From: Aplectana chamaeleonis
Lineage: Eukaryota; Nematoda; Chromadorea; Rhabditida; Cosmocercidae
Length of the DNA stretch: 64,000 nucleotides
Reading direction: 5' to 3'
NCBI GenBank assembly: GCA_029168955.1
Contig: JAPDOI010000022.1
Location: 1,178,001 to 1,242,000, forward strand
Of the stretch, positions 11,480 through 22,644 are shown one piece after another (position 1 is the stretch's first letter; each line of letters begins with the position of its first letter). The notes beneath the pieces are model-generated. The model was not told the DNA's origin. It made no database searches and saw only the letters and a list, made by a program, of their open reading frames with translations. The translations under genes were made by a program, and so were the position numbers.

Positions 11480-12110
11480 GCACCCCGTTTTAACCTGCGG
11501 TTCGTTGAAGGCAGGGTCCACAATAAAAACCGTCCACGAGTTGTCACCGGAAACTGAACTGTGAGGGGCATGTGGTTTCATCAGTGTTGAAAATAGCTGA
11601 AAAGGGGCCCAATATTGCCCTGTACGGCCCTAAACTTAATCTTTAAAGTGATGCGCACGCTCCACCCACTATTTTCAACGACCTCGAACAAACGAGATTC
11701 TAACCATTTCAGCATTGATTTTTCTTGAAATCAATTTTTCAGTTGTTTGCTTTGGTCAGTGGTTGTTGTGTGGAGTGCGAGGTAAACGCGCTAAACATTG
11801 AAGTTTAGAGGCAGTGTTTACCATGGAAAAAGTAGTTGAGAAAACTGCAGAAATCTGTTTTTTTTTTCGAAAACAGCAGAAGAACTGCGAAGGTTCCGCG
11901 GCGACAAATGCGCTAAGATTAGAGTTATTAGGGCGCAAGCATGACAATCCTTTCACAGGAGCACAGCGCCGCCCATAGAAAGTGGGATTCGCTGCTGTGC
12001 CTGTTCAAAATTGTGCGATGTGCACAGCAACTAATAAAATAGTTTGATAGTATACAGAAACATTTTTTAGCAAAAAAATACAAATAAAAGATTAGTGTCA
12101 ACTATTGGGT
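11480..12110. other. Degenerate TTAA-family pieces; no gene
   Basis: GTTGAAGGCAGGGTCCACAA near 11503 and AGAGGCAGTGTTTACCATGG near 11808 resemble left ends of the TTAA MITE family. No matching right ends were resolved. Confidence 0.4.
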
Positions 12111-12800
12111 TGGGGAATAAGTTCGTTCGGTTTCTTCAAAGAGCTTTATTTATATGATTTGTTAGTTATCCAGCAAATTGTTTAGACTCATAAGAAAGTG
12201 CTTTTTTTTTGCTCTACAAAACCGTGTTATTCGTTTTTTCGTGTAATTTAATTCCTCCCTATTATTCAGGGTTGCAAATGGAACACCTAGGAGGCAAAAA
12301 TCAGCATTTTGGACACATACATACTTCGCCTTTCATCGCGGTCAAAAAAAACCTAGGGTTTGCAAAGTTTGGGAGCAAAAAAAAACCAAATTGGTTTGCG
12401 AAGTTCAGAAACGGCGACTTTGACGTAGAAGACGCGCCTTGTAGCGAACGACCTGCAGAATTCGATGGGGAGCTTCTCAAGGTGCTTTTGAAGGAAGATG
12501 GTCGCCAACAAATCGTGGTTTGACGGAAAGAAATGAACTGCGATCATAAGACGACTCTCAATCACTTTCACTCAAAGGGATTTGCCGAGAAAACTCGGAG
12601 CCTGGGTGCCTCACGAGCTTAAGGAAATCAACAAAGGAATGCGTCTTCAAGTCGCTGCTCAACAGCTCGCGCGCCAGCGAGCAACACGCGGTCATAAGCA
12701 ACGCGTTTTGTACCGAATCGTCGCGGGATATGAGAACTAGTGCCTGTACGTCAATATCAAGCAAAGAAATAGGAGCGGATGGCCTCAGGTGATTTTAAAC
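12111..12800 (+). mobile_element. Mariner-like element, 5' end and N-terminal transposase, pseudogene
   Basis: It opens with ATTGGGTTGGGGAATAAGTT, typical of nematode mariner termini, preceded by TA-rich sequence. The frame at 12209-12523 then gives PNWFAKFRNGDFDVEDAPC, SERPAEFD and LLKEDGRQ, the conserved helix-turn-helix end and linker of mariner transposase. Further pieces in other frames read WVPHEL (about 12605) and RIVAGYEN..CLYVN (about 12715-12755), corresponding to the region that normally holds the first catalytic Asp; here the expected D of GDE is Y. Stops and frame changes show it is inactive. No right terminal repeat was found, so it is truncated. Confidence 0.8.
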
Positions 12801-13641
12801 GCAATGAGAAGCGAAGAAAAGTAGCTGTCAAAAATGATGATTTTTGCATCCTAGGTATTCCAATTCTAAGCATGAAAAACAAGGAAAAATAGAAATTTGT
12901 GGAAAAACAAATAACACAGTTTTGTAGAGCAGAAAATGCGTTTTCCAATCGGGCACCAGCAAAAAATCGGCCGATTTTAGGTTGCTATTTTAGATCAAAT
13001 GGGGCTTTTTTATATAGATCGTACTACAGCGAACCAAAGACAGACTCAACTAACTATAAAGAAAACTCAGCAATCATATTTCATTGTGAACACTGATTTA
13101 ATGCCGCATAGGGCTATTTGAGATACTTTTTCAGCCGTTTTACGACCTTGCTTCTGGAATGGACTCCGAAATTTTCGATTTCCATTAAGAAGTTGAGTAC
13201 GGTTTTTATTGAAGACACTGTCCTCATAGGCAGTCTTCGCCTTGAGAAAAAAAAGCTGAGAATATCACAGAAAGGGGCTTGGTTCAAGAACAGATGAAAG
13301 CTGTGGGGGTTCCGCGCCAAAAAAAACTCGCTCGAGTTTAAGTTACTAAGACTAGAATCCGTGCCGAGGTGCTCAACTCCAATCAAAAAACGCATCGTAC
13401 AGTCAAAATTCATCAAAAACCACTACAGAAATGAAATTGGAGTTCAATAACAAAAAGCTTACATAGTTGTGGGGCAAAATAACTCAAGAATATAATTGTT
13501 AACTCATGGAGATGATATCCGAACAGAGATTACTGGTAAACTTCGTTCTTTAAATAAATCCCCAATTTGAGTCTAGCCGATGATCTTGTCACTAAAAACC
13601 ATTAATGCAGGTTATGTGGAATCTCGTCCACTTCCTCAGAA
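12801..13641. other. No gene seen; one TTAA-family end
   Basis: TTCATTGTGAACACTGATTTAA at about 13079-13101 resembles a right end of the TTAA MITE family. Otherwise AT-rich with accidental frames. Confidence 0.4.
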
Positions 13642-14946
13642 CTCTGACATTCGGACAGCGCGGCGCTGGGGTGCAAACAGCGCGAGGCGGCGCCCCCATC
13701 CTAGCCTGGCGCTGTTCGCGCCCTAGCGCGAGGCTAAAATTCTTCAGCGGCGCCGCGCTGGGTCATTTTTTGCAGAATAGCGCGGGGCCGGCTACTTCCA
13801 TCGCGTCGATTGTATCCACTTCTCGATTCATTATTATAAATGCTATCATATATCATCATATTATTACATTAGGCATATATTATTAATAACATGACTTAAT
13901 TATTATGAATAATTTATCTTCATTCTAAGTCGTAATACAACAAATTTTCGTCATAACAACACGTTTTCATGCATTGACAATGCTAAAAAAGAAAACCTTC
14001 CTTGCATAGTTTTCCATTCTCTAACAATCAATACTCTAAATTAAAATACCCGTACTTAAGCATACGAAAGCACCTTAAAGCACTTGTGATTGATTACACT
14101 TCTGCTTATATCTGCACAGGAACACAAAATGGACATTCAATAAGATCGAGACGTACGAGTGCAATGCAGGAGTACAAAATGGACAAGCAAATAGATGGAA
14201 ACATGGGGAATCGCGGAGCACAAAATCTGCAAACCAATTTCTTGGGTTATTACGAAAACTAATCATTATTCGAATACCGTCAAGATCATATAACGCGCTC
14301 CTGTGGGATTTTTCGCAGTCCACAATATGCCATACATCAGTCGACTAGATCCGGATCTCCACTACACTGACCGTCATCCTTCTGCTCCACACTCTGGGAC
14401 TGCCAAGCGCGATTCTAAAAAAAGTGTTTGAGCATTCGTATCATGATATCCAATTTTATCAGGAAATTTACAGAAAGTTGAGCAGATTTTGTCACAAACT
14501 CACATCTCTCGGAATCCACTTCTGACTATGAGCGCCATCCACGTCTGCAGATTTGAGGCCTCGCGCGTCTCATCTGAAAATGAAATGTAAAATGTAATAT
14601 CGAGCAATACAATAACTGTAAGTGACAAACTCTTTGAATGTATGGTATTACCAAATGAGGACAGAAAATATTCGCGGAGGAAAGTTAGGGCGAGACCGAA
14701 ACTAAATGTAAATCAGACATTAACATCCGCGCTTCAAGAGCGCGAGGCTAGGCCATGATTTATTACCCCAGCGCGGCGCCGTTCAACTAATTCAGCAGAT
14801 CTCGCATGGAATACGCTGTCTCGCGAAAATTCTACGGGGGAGCAGTCGCTGGCCTCGCGCTGAAGGATGCTCCGTGCACTAATCGCACCCCAGCCTCGCG
14901 CCAAATGCCGAAATGCCCCAGCGCCGCGCTGTCCGGAATGTCAGAG
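13642..14946. mobile_element. Non-autonomous DNA element with GC-rich inverted ends (about 1.3 kb)
   Basis: The left end, CTCTGACATTCGGACAGCGC followed by GGCGCTGGGG, is the inverse of the right end, CCCCAGCGCCGCGCTGTCC then GGAATGTCAGAG. A second inner pair (GCGCGGGGCCGG.. and ..TTACCCCAGCGCGG) also matches. Between the ends lies an AT-rich centre at 13.8-14.7 kb with no transposase. The flanks do not show a clear target duplication. The TTAA MITE copy 2 begins 20 bp beyond the right end. Confidence 0.7.
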
Positions 14947-14966
14947 AATAGAACAAGTCAAGGCCG

Positions 14967-15421
14967 TTAAAGGCAGTGTTCACGATAAATCTTATTCTTG
15001 AGGTCTCGGTGTGAAACACTAAGTTGGCAGGTGCTGTAGAGGATAGGGTCGAAGAAAGCAACGAAAACTGGCCAGAAATAAATACAAACGGCTTTGAGAG
15101 CTCTCCCGGGGCGCCTACCTATCCCGGTCCGCCCCACAATCGGACGAGCTTGTGGCGCCTCACACGTTTCGATGGCAAATTGCCAAGCAACTCTGCCGCA
15201 GTTACCATTATCGATTCGGGCAGATTTTGCGAGTAGCGCGCGCTTGTCGAAATCAGCCAGGCCCATGATTCTCGTCCACGCCCTGAATTTAGAAACCGTT
15301 ATTTTGACTTATTCGAGACGTTTTTCTTCCCTGTTCCTTCACTATTAGTTACCTCACGACCAAACAATCCCAATTTTGGGTCGAACTCGAGTGCGATATT
15401 TATCGTGAACACTGCCTTTAA
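14967..15421. mobile_element. TTAA-family MITE, copy 2 (455 bp)
   Basis: TTAA, then AGGCAGTGTTCACGATAAAT, at the left and TTTATCGTGAACACTGCCT, then TTAA, at the right. The target duplication is exact. The interior (about 447 bp) lacks a transposase and differs from copy 1, so the family shares termini more than interiors. Confidence 0.85.
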
Positions 15422-15488
15422 TCTGACCCAGGATGGCGCTTTACCGACCTATTTCACAGTCTCTGTAACCAAGGGTATGTACCAGGAG

Positions 15489-15600
15489 TGTGCGTTAATG
15501 AAAATTATTTTTTTCGTTGAGCGTTAATCGTTAATTTTCGGAAAAAAAACCGCGTTAACCCGTTAATGCGTTAACACGTAATTTTGCATTTCGTCAAACC
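15489..15600 (+). repeat. GTTAA-rich MITE fragment, related to 17.64-17.75 kb
   Basis: CAGGAGTGTGCGTTAATG, then TTCGTTGAGCGTTAATCG and CCGTTAATGCGTTAACACG. The last two segments recur in direct orientation at 17.64-17.72 kb. The CAGG.GTGTGCGTTA start resembles hAT-type ends, which is an inference. Confidence 0.5.
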
Positions 15601-16087
15601 ATTAAAAAGAAAAACATTACCACGTCGAAAATCAATAAATTATCAGACCTCAAATATTAATCAGTGCCATACAGAGTTCGGCGCGGGATAGAGCCCCACA
15701 GGGGGTTTTGAGCTCCGGAGATGTCTGACCTTCGGAGGAAGACCCAAATGACAATTGTGTATGCGAGTGAAAATCGCCCGGAGCAGTCTTTCACATGACA
15801 TTCAACTATGCATTGCGATTTGACTGAAATGGTGTTTGAACCTAGTTGTGAGTGACTGTGTTCAATTAGGAAGCTTAGGGTGAAGTTATCGTGAAGGTGT
15901 TCCCAAAATGATAAACAAGACATGTAAATCATCAATGTGAAGTGTTTGCCTACTAAATGCTGAATGATTCTCGCGAAAGATTTTTATGAGTCAGTAAAGT
16001 TGATATTCGAGTTGAGCGTATTCGATTTACGCTGTACAAAGCATCCTCGCTTAAGATTGAGGCCGAGCACCGCTAAAATATGGGGGC
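15601..16087. other. No gene seen
   Basis: Mixed sequence with no motif recognised. Confidence 0.35.
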
Positions 16088-16720
16088 TAGCACGTCTCTA
16101 AGGTGTGGTCCCGTCGGAAGTCGGCAATTTTCAAAACTAAGAGTCACGGGAGCAGTATATTTCAGTCCAGTGTGGCTGATTTATTCTATGCTGAGTTTCG
16201 GCGTCTAAAATCAACGCCGAATATTGCTACACTGACAGAGGAAGATGACAGACAAAAAACATCCAAGTTCACGAATCTAAACTAAGGTTTTAAAACTGCA
16301 GTAACTTAAGTTTTAAATGAGGTACCTGGAAAAAAATCCTAGCTTTAGGAAACTACACTCTGTACCCTACCGTTTGGAGCCTACGGCACCTCTGATGTGT
16401 GCCCTTTGCGAAAATTTTCCTGGTGTGGATTCTGCCTCAATATTCGCGTTTTCTCAGTACTTACTTTGTCAGATGTGAACTTCCTAAAGGGCACTTTTCA
16501 GATTTGCAGAAGGTTGCGGACGGTAGAGTATAAAGTCTAGTTTCTCAAAGCCAAGAGTTTTCCAAATAACTCATTTACTACTTAACTTTCGCAGAATCAG
16601 ACGATGAAATATCGTACGCAGGGTAAATCAGCGACGCTTGACTCAAATATCCTACTCTCGTGACTCATAGTTTTCAAAATTGTCGACTTCCGGCGGGACC
16701 ACACCTGAGAAAGTGTGAGC
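16088..16720. mobile_element. Long-inverted-repeat element (about 630 bp)
   Basis: The first ~95 bp (AGGTGTGGTCCCGTCGGAAG.. to ..GTGGCTGATTTA) are mirrored at about 16624-16715 (TAAATCAGCGACGC.. to ..CTTCCGGCGGGACCACACCT). Matching continues inward in patches (ACCCTACCGTTTGG with the GACGGTAGAGT region), so most of the element can fold on itself. There is no coding capacity. Confidence 0.7.
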
Positions 16721-16984
16721 CCATACACTGTAGCAGTGTTCACCCTCCATCCTAGACGGTGAAAGTGTATACAAAGGGTGACTAGACCCTGCTTGACTGA
16801 AATATTCTTCTATCGTGATCCGTACCTTGCATAACTATGAACTTCGAGCGGGATCGAACTCCCTTCCCCTCAAACATCCGCATTTTATTACACAGCACAG
16901 CACAGACAGGGACCAATTATAACGTAGTGCACCAAAAGTTGCACATCTAATTACCAATGAGAAGCTGTTGGTCAAAGACAGATG

Positions 16985-17095
16985 TGCTTGAAACTCATGG
17001 CAGCACAACCGCTTCCGCTCAGCCTGCGGCGAGCGTTTTGCATTAGAATTCATGCATATTGATCTCCTGCCGACCTCTTTTCATTGACAAGCACG
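16985..17095 (+). repeat. Dispersed repeat with CAGCACAACCGCT core
   Basis: GGCAGCACAACCGCT, TCATGCATATTGATCTCC and GCCGACC..CATTGACAAG recur at 36.05-36.15 kb and, more weakly, at 43.56-43.62 kb. Confidence 0.6.
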
Positions 17096-17131
17096 TGTAC
17101 GAAATTTGCTGGACTGCACTATATCGTCCAT

Positions 17132-17259
17132 CACTGGATGAGGGATCGCCGCGACGCTGCTTGGCGGGAAAAATTGCGCGCGGGAAAACGAAGGAAGAGT
17201 GGCTATTGATCGCGCAATTTTTCCCGCCAAGCAGCGTCGCGGCGATCCCTCATCCAGTG
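17132..17259. repeat. Perfect 49-bp inverted repeat with a 30-bp spacer
   Basis: Bases 17132-17180 and 17211-17259 are exact reverse complements; similarity continues imperfectly for about ten bases outward (CGTCCATCACTGG against CCAGTGACTGACG). Consequently the two strands encode the same peptide string (SLDEGSPRRCLAGKIAR), an artefact of the palindrome. The arms contain GCCGCGACGCTGCTTGGCGG; a related string (CAAGCAGCGTCGCGGC) is at 55.31 kb. Confidence 0.9.
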
Positions 17260-17629
17260 ACTGACGATACATACACTTTTGCACTTTAAGCCCCTCTCTA
17301 CATGAATGCGATGGGCGCTGTTCGTGCTTGCAAACATCCGCATTTTTTCGCACAGCACTAGCTTCACCAATTTAATACGACAAGAGTTATCTAACTGCAA
17401 TCAAACACTAGAGGCAAACCTGCTAGATTAACACTGTTTGAACACATCAGCTCTAGGTGGGGAGGCGGATGGGTAGAACACGGTCAAAACTTGACCTTCT
17501 CATGCTCCTTGGGGGGGATTCTGAGCGAAATTGACAATGGAGTGGGAGTTTGAGCAAAACGGGCCGACCCGCACCTCGTGCAGTAACCTGGTGCCATAAT
17601 TCTACGACATTTAACGACTTATAAATTAA

Positions 17630-17745
17630 CGTGATTTCAAGACTTTTTCGTTAAGCGTTGATCGTTAAATTTTGAGAAAAGAACCGCGTTGACCCGTTAA
17701 TGCGTTAACACGTTAACGTTATAACGCACTGCCCTGGAATGTACT
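17630..17745 (+). repeat. GTTAA-rich MITE fragment, second copy
   Basis: Direct relative of 15.49-15.60 kb that keeps the opposite end: CGTTAACGTTATAACGCACT followed by GCCCTGG. The two copies together suggest a short element with CAGGGC.GTGCGTTA-type inverted ends. Confidence 0.5.
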
Positions 17746-19429
17746 ACGCAGAGGTTTTAGTGATGAAACTTAACAATCATACTTTATCGTGAACACTGGA
17801 TGAACGTGAACGTGATACACCAGATAGTTCTGTGGACCACGCCGGGAAAAGAGCCGCTCTAGCATTGCGTGGCTAGTACTGCTCCGCGCTTTGTCCACAT
17901 CAGTCTTATTTAGTTCGGATGAACATACATGTCGAGGTGCTGTAAAAGTGATTCCAGTTGTGCTCCATCATTTTCATTTTATTGTTGCTAGCAGTACGAT
18001 GTATATCGAGAGCCATGTCACGATCTTCTATATTGGGAGCACTCTCTCTGGGATACTGCATTATTATAGTCATTATCCTGATCAACGACACGGTTAACAA
18101 CTATCTTTTGTTCGAATATTCAACTATGCCTCTTGAGTGAGTGAATGTCAATTGTCCTTTGTTGAGAGACTATTCCTAAAGCAAGAAAGTGAAACGTGTC
18201 CAGGATTTGAAGCTACTTTTCTGGAATGCCGCATTCTATAGATGGCTTTGCACGAACTATTGTGAACATTGCAGGTGTTGGCAGAGAGCGGTAGCAGAAA
18301 TCTTGCTCAAAGGCATACTACACGCAGAAAACCACTAAAAGTCTGAGACATGCGTTAAGAATTTGCGGGATAATTTTTTCCAGGCCTTGTTGATCAAATC
18401 CGCAGCTCACGGTGGCGTGGATCCCGCTGTAAAGCGCGCCGCAGTGATGGGAGGGCAGCCACGCATTTTGTGCTGTGAATTTGCTGACCAGGCCCTTTTT
18501 CCAGCATCGTGCCGCCGTTCTACAAGCGCTTCACAGAAATAATTCTGCGAAGAAGGGTCCCGAGTGGAGCGAGAGCCCAGAGACTACCATTTTTTGTCCT
18601 TTTGTAAATAGTTAGGCCTGGCTGCGAGTTCGCTTTGATTTGAATTATTACGACGCATAAGACAATCGTGCGAAAAGGTAATAATAAGATAGGATACAAG
18701 TAAAACGTTCAAGTCGTCACAGAAAACCTTGCTTTCTAGGAAAGTTAGCCCTATCAACTCAAGTTCAGCAGCTTGGATTCAGCGAAGCGCTTGAAGCTTG
18801 AAAACTTCATAGTTTTACTGATTGAACTAATAAGCGTATTGTAGGTCGACGCTGCCGTTACGCAGAAAGAGTGTGCAATATAGTTAGTTCTTGGTCTACT
18901 TACCTATTCTCATTGTGCAGCGAGGTCCAGGGGGAACTGCGCGACTACTCCCCGTCCAACATCGCCTCAAGTCCCCCTGAAATCGACGTTTAGGTCCCCT
19001 CATTATGGAACCAGAGTGAGGAAAAATGAAACAGTGAAATGAGAGAAATGTTGAATTTGCATCATTTCCACAGCGCAGCGGATATAGAATCACAAGGTGC
19101 ACACCCACGCCGCTTCGCGGCGTACTTGTAGGCGTGCCTCGCGGTGTGTTCATAATTTGACCGGACTTCGGTTAAAAAACAATGACATGAAAAATTCCTT
19201 CTACAAAACCTGTTTACGTTGGGAAAATTCTTGAAAAATCACTCGATTCTCGTTAGCTCTTCTTCCTCTCGCCTCTCCAATTTTACCGTAATTGCGAGCT
19301 CACAACTTAAACACATGCCTTTGGGTAGTTATTAGAGTTTTTCCGGAAATACGACCCCTGAAGAACCGCGGTCATCTCCAATTACCTCCCCGGATACGAC
19401 GGTTTCAACAGCGTGTGGCGCTCGTCCCA
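17746..19429. other. No supported gene
   Basis: It contains a TTAA-family right-end relic (TTTATCGTGAACACTGGATG at about 17782) and the inverted pair GGCCTTGTTGATCAAAT / TTTGCTGACCAGGCC near 18383-18505. A short frame after TTTTTTCCAG at about 18373-18382 reads KSAAHGGVDPAVKRAAV but overlaps this inverted repeat and is not called. Sequence near 19107-19120 forms a small CGCCGCTTCGCGGCG hairpin. Confidence 0.4.
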
Positions 19430-19745
19430 CACACTTTCCTAGGCGCTCAGCGCACTCCCAGCTAAACTCCGTACACTTTCTCCAACGCTGGCCGCACCCT
19501 CTGTTGGGTCACGCGCTTTTCGGCGCACTCCTAGTTGGGTCGAACACACTTTCTCCGGCGCTTGGAGCATTCGAAATCGGACACCTCACAATCTTCTTGG
19601 AGCTTGGCGCACCCCCAGTTGTGTCCCGCACAGTTTCCACGGCGCCAGGCGCACCCTTAGCTGGGTCCCAAACACTCTCCCCTGCGCTTAACGTGTTTTC
19701 AGTTGGGTCGCGCGCAGTTTACACGGACGCTTTGGTTGCCCACTT
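19430..19745 (+). repeat. Diverged minisatellite, GGCGCACTCCCAGTTGGGTC-like units
   Basis: Roughly six units of 50-60 bp built from GCGCAC..CCAGTTGGGTC and CACACTTTCTCC..GGCGC. The 95-codon frame at 19504-19791 is made of these units. A relative in the opposite orientation lies at 31.24-31.40 kb. Confidence 0.75.
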
Positions 19746-20038
19746 GGGCAACTTCCCCCAGTTTTTCCATGAAATAGCAGCAGTATTGTAAAACGTTTTC
19801 GTTTCGCACAATGCAACAAGTCCGGATGCGTAAGCAAACAAGTCACTGGGAGCTCATCGGACACTTCAGCTGTGTGTGAATCGGCCGTGTGTAGAAGAGA
19901 TCCAACTCAGAATCGGCTGCAGCGTCAGTGGGCTTCGATCCTCTTCCGAGTCCCCAATAGCGTTTTTACCGGCCAGGTTATTGTCCGCAGGCGACATCCT
20001 TCTCCGCTTCTGAAACTTTCGTTTTCAAATTGCTTCCC

Positions 20039-20301
20039 AGGACAAGAATAGCGAATTAGGCACCTACCGGTCTGGCTACGAACTCTCAGTCGTTGACTTG
20101 GTACTACTGCTGGTCTCAGCCGTGGAAAAGTACACTAGATTGTATCAAAAGGCGGCCACAAAGTCGTCAAACCTAGAGGGCTCTTCCGATACACTGAAGC
20201 ATACTGATCGACCATTCCGTACGTTCAACAAGGCAGCAGTGCTCACTATCGTTGACGGTCGTTTGAGTCCAGCGTACATACGCCAATACTTGAAAAAATG
20301 A
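20039..20301 (+). CDS. Possible terminal exon, unknown protein
   Basis: After a TTGCTTCCCAG acceptor-like string (ending 20040) one frame stays open for about 87 codons to TGA at 20299-20301. It is hydrophilic and Lys/Ser-rich after a short hydrophobic patch (VVDLVLLLVSAVEKY), and ends RLSPAYIRQYLKK. Nothing in it is a recognised domain. No upstream exon was found, and the opposite strand has a competing ATG after a TTTCAG at about 19997. It could be a chance frame; I keep it only as a candidate. Confidence 0.25.
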
Positions 20302-20859
20302 TAGCTAAGTCCACATCTTAGCTCTCGACCAATAGCCAGCTCACGAGGAGGGTTTCAGCGGGAGACATGTTGAGCTCAAAGTGGTCCAGTCATAAACCAT
20401 CAAGGTTGCAGCCTAAAATGTACCCAAGTGTGTATCCAAGTAAATCAGGGGGACGACCACTATTAGTAAAAAAAATAGGATCACATCCATAGAGTATTAA
20501 ATCACATCTATCCGCAACTAGAGAAAAAAAACTGGAATCGAGTCGAATATCAGGTTGAAAATTAAACTTCCAAGCGCAAAAAAAGGCAGCAAAAAATTAG
20601 GTGTGGAAGTTAGCGGCAGAGTCAGCAGAAAAAAATGAGAGCAAAACATGTTACAAAACGTGAACTTTTGCGAGTAGTAGAAAAATCGCAGCAAAAAAAT
20701 TCGGTGTTCAGTGGGTTTCTCTTCAAATATCACAAAAGAGTAGCGATATATGGTATTGCGCTTGGGCACGCCCATTTTCTCCGGGCTGCAGTGACTTCTG
20801 AGTCTGATAAGAAAGGAAAACTTCGGCTTGATGTTCAAACTGCGCTACCGCACGGAACG
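20302..20859. other. No gene seen
   Basis: A-rich sequence with overlapping frames on both strands (106 codons minus, 100 codons plus) and no recognisable motif. Confidence 0.4.
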
Positions 20860-21130
20860 TTAGGTGCGGCCAAGATAAATTTTCGTGGGTTTTGCACCTC
20901 CCGTGGTTTTTCGAAAATTTCTAAACGGACCTCATAATCGTGTTCAGCGTCGAAAATAAACACCTTGACGAAGTTTGGGTCGACTTTTGGATTACTAAGC
21001 AGGTTTTGCCTGCTAAATGGCATGGAACCTACAGCAGCACATAGTAAACGTCAGAGTTCCGGCAAACGAGCCTCATAGTCAGATTCGTTTTCAACACGGA
21101 AATAACCCCCACGTACAAGTACTTAACCAA
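20860..21130. repeat. Copy of the 9.83-kb interspersed repeat
   Basis: TTTTCGAAAATTTCTAAACG, then GACCTCATAATCGTGTTCAGC, and CAAATCTGAGACTTG correspond to the GAATCTGAGGTC / GCTGAATACG repeat at 9.83-10.32 kb. Confidence 0.5.
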
Positions 21131-21925
21131 ATCTGAGACTTGTTTCCTAAGCACCGCAAAAATGCATGATGAAAAACCCGTCTTTCCGCGAAAATTCAAA
21201 AGCGCTAATAATTTCTTGGAACCAGCGGCTCGGGACGGGATACTTTATAATGGATACCCAATACACTGAAAATAAAATTCGTTCGCGCTGATGTCACTTA
21301 CGCTTTGTATTCTTCCCTTGTGAGAGCTAGACAAAAGGAAACGAAACAACGAAATTTACAGAAATGGAGAGAAAATAGCAAAAGAATGAAAAAAACGAGA
21401 AAAATGGAGACAGCTTAAAATGCAGCTGCGCTTCAATAAAATTTTCAAATTCCACTTTCCCGCGCGGACCCTGCCACTTTATGCCCTAAGTCCCCCTGTA
21501 CGACAATCGATAAGGAAAGTTATTCCGCTAGACACAGTGTGCAACACGTGCCAGAGTTGGAACACTGGACGGAACAAGCACCGCCCTGTGCTCTAATTCC
21601 CCATGGAATCTGAGAGGAGGTTGAGACACGTCAATAAATACGCCAGCGCCCGTCCAAAACTTCGAAATAAGCGCTGTGCCAGTGGGGAGCGTCAAAAGTA
21701 CTAGCTGTGCAACAGGCAGACTCTGTCAGATCATAAGTCTACCCCGCATCGTGGGGGATCAATCTGCTGTCGACTCCCCAGTTCGCCAGAGTGTGTGTAT
21801 TCTCCAAGACTCTTCAAGACTGAAGTAAAGAAAAGAAGTCGAATGCTCCCGGGTCCTTGAATGAGTTTTTTTTTTCCGAAAAGCGAATGTTTTGGGTGAC
21901 CACGTGAAATATCACTGGTAGGCCT
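21131..21925. other. No gene seen
   Basis: Mixed sequence without recognised features. Confidence 0.35.
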
Positions 21926-22158
21926 ACAGGCTATAAAACGGCCAATGTCTCACCGTCGTTTGCGTACCACGCGCTGCGCGTCCGCCCCTGCGTCGGAAGC
22001 AGACGAGTTTTGCCGCCGCGCGACGAGTCCGAAAACAAACGTGCGCGGCGGCCAAATCATCGCGCGGCGGCTAAAACCCGTCTGCTTCCGACGCGCGTGC
22101 GGTCGCGCAGCGCGTGGTACGCAGTCGACGGTGAGACATTGGCCGTTTTATGGCCTGT
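21926..22158. mobile_element. GC-rich foldback element (233 bp)
   Basis: ACAGGCTATAAAACGGCCAA and TGTCTCACCGTCG at the left are mirrored by CGACGGTGAGACA and TTGGCCGTTTTATGGCCTGT at the right. Inner segments also match (GCGTACCACGCGCTGCGCG / CGCGCAGCGCGTGGTACGC; GTCGGAAGCAGACG / CGTCTGCTTCCGAC). It sits directly upstream of the TTAA-type junction at 22.21 kb. Confidence 0.8.
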
Positions 22159-22199
22159 ACCTGTGCTAAATTAGCGAAAAATTTAACTCTGTGTTTTTC

Positions 22200-22240
22200 G
22201 CGTACGCTGCCTTCAAAGGCAGTGTCTACGATGGAAACCG
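22200..22240. repeat. Composite junction of two TTAA-family ends
   Basis: GCGTACGCTGCCT, TCAA, AGGCAGTGTCTACGATGG: one family end (CGCGTACGCTGCCT) abuts another (AGGCAGTG) across a single TCAA. The same two kinds of end abut at 47.2 kb in the opposite order. Confidence 0.6.
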
Positions 22241-22387
22241 TCCTCGAGTTTACTCTGGGAAATAAAAGGTGCGGAGCTCATTGCAGCACCAACTTCGAAA
22301 ATGAAACTGCTCAGAAAAAGCCCCGAATAGACCTACATTTGATTTCTGTTTTTCTCGTGCGGAGCCCATTCACTTGATTTGAAACAG

Positions 22388-22644
22388 GCGATTCAGGCTG
22401 CGACCCCTCGACGTTGAATCGATCCCGTCACTCTACGCACTCTCGCAAATCGCAACAGCCCTGAAGGTGTATGAGAGAATTGCGGTGAATCTCCTCCACG
22501 CCACGTTCTCTGTCAATCGTTTCTGCGCGGTTTTTGCTCCGTTCCTTTATAACGATATCTTTACCATTCGTCGAACTATTGCGATCATGTCAACGATCTA
22601 TATCATCTGCTTACCGGTTTTCATCGCACATGCACTCCAACTGT
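22388..22644 (+). CDS. SRX-type serpentine chemoreceptor, exon with TM3-TM4
   Basis: An open frame of about 85 codons between a GAAACAG acceptor and a GTAAAT donor (22645). It encodes a membrane segment (KVYERIAVNLLHATFSV) followed by NRFCAVFAPFLYNDIF and a second hydrophobic segment (IAIMSTIYIICLPVFIAH). The NRF..AVF.P..Y..IF pattern after TM3 is characteristic of nematode SRX receptors (7TM_GPCR_Srx), which are thought to act in chemosensory neuron membranes. The exon end is phase 1 and joins in frame to the exon at 23417. The upstream exon with TM1-TM2 was not found; a foldback and MITE end lie immediately upstream, so the gene may be truncated. Confidence 0.65.

Noticed and set aside
17059..17353. 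Frames on both strands sharing the peptide SLDEGSPRRCLAGKIAR
   Set aside because: Direct consequence of the perfect inverted repeat, not a pair of genes.
18373..18545. Frame after TTTTTTCCAG (KSAAHGGVDPAVKRAAV) as an exon
   Set aside because: Overlaps an inverted repeat and no neighbouring exon was found.
19866..19997. Minus-strand ATG after TTTCAG with an acidic 43-codon frame (MSPADNNLAGKNAIG)
   Set aside because: Looks like a trans-spliced first exon but lacks a good donor and any paralogue here; it conflicts with the plus-strand candidate at 20039.
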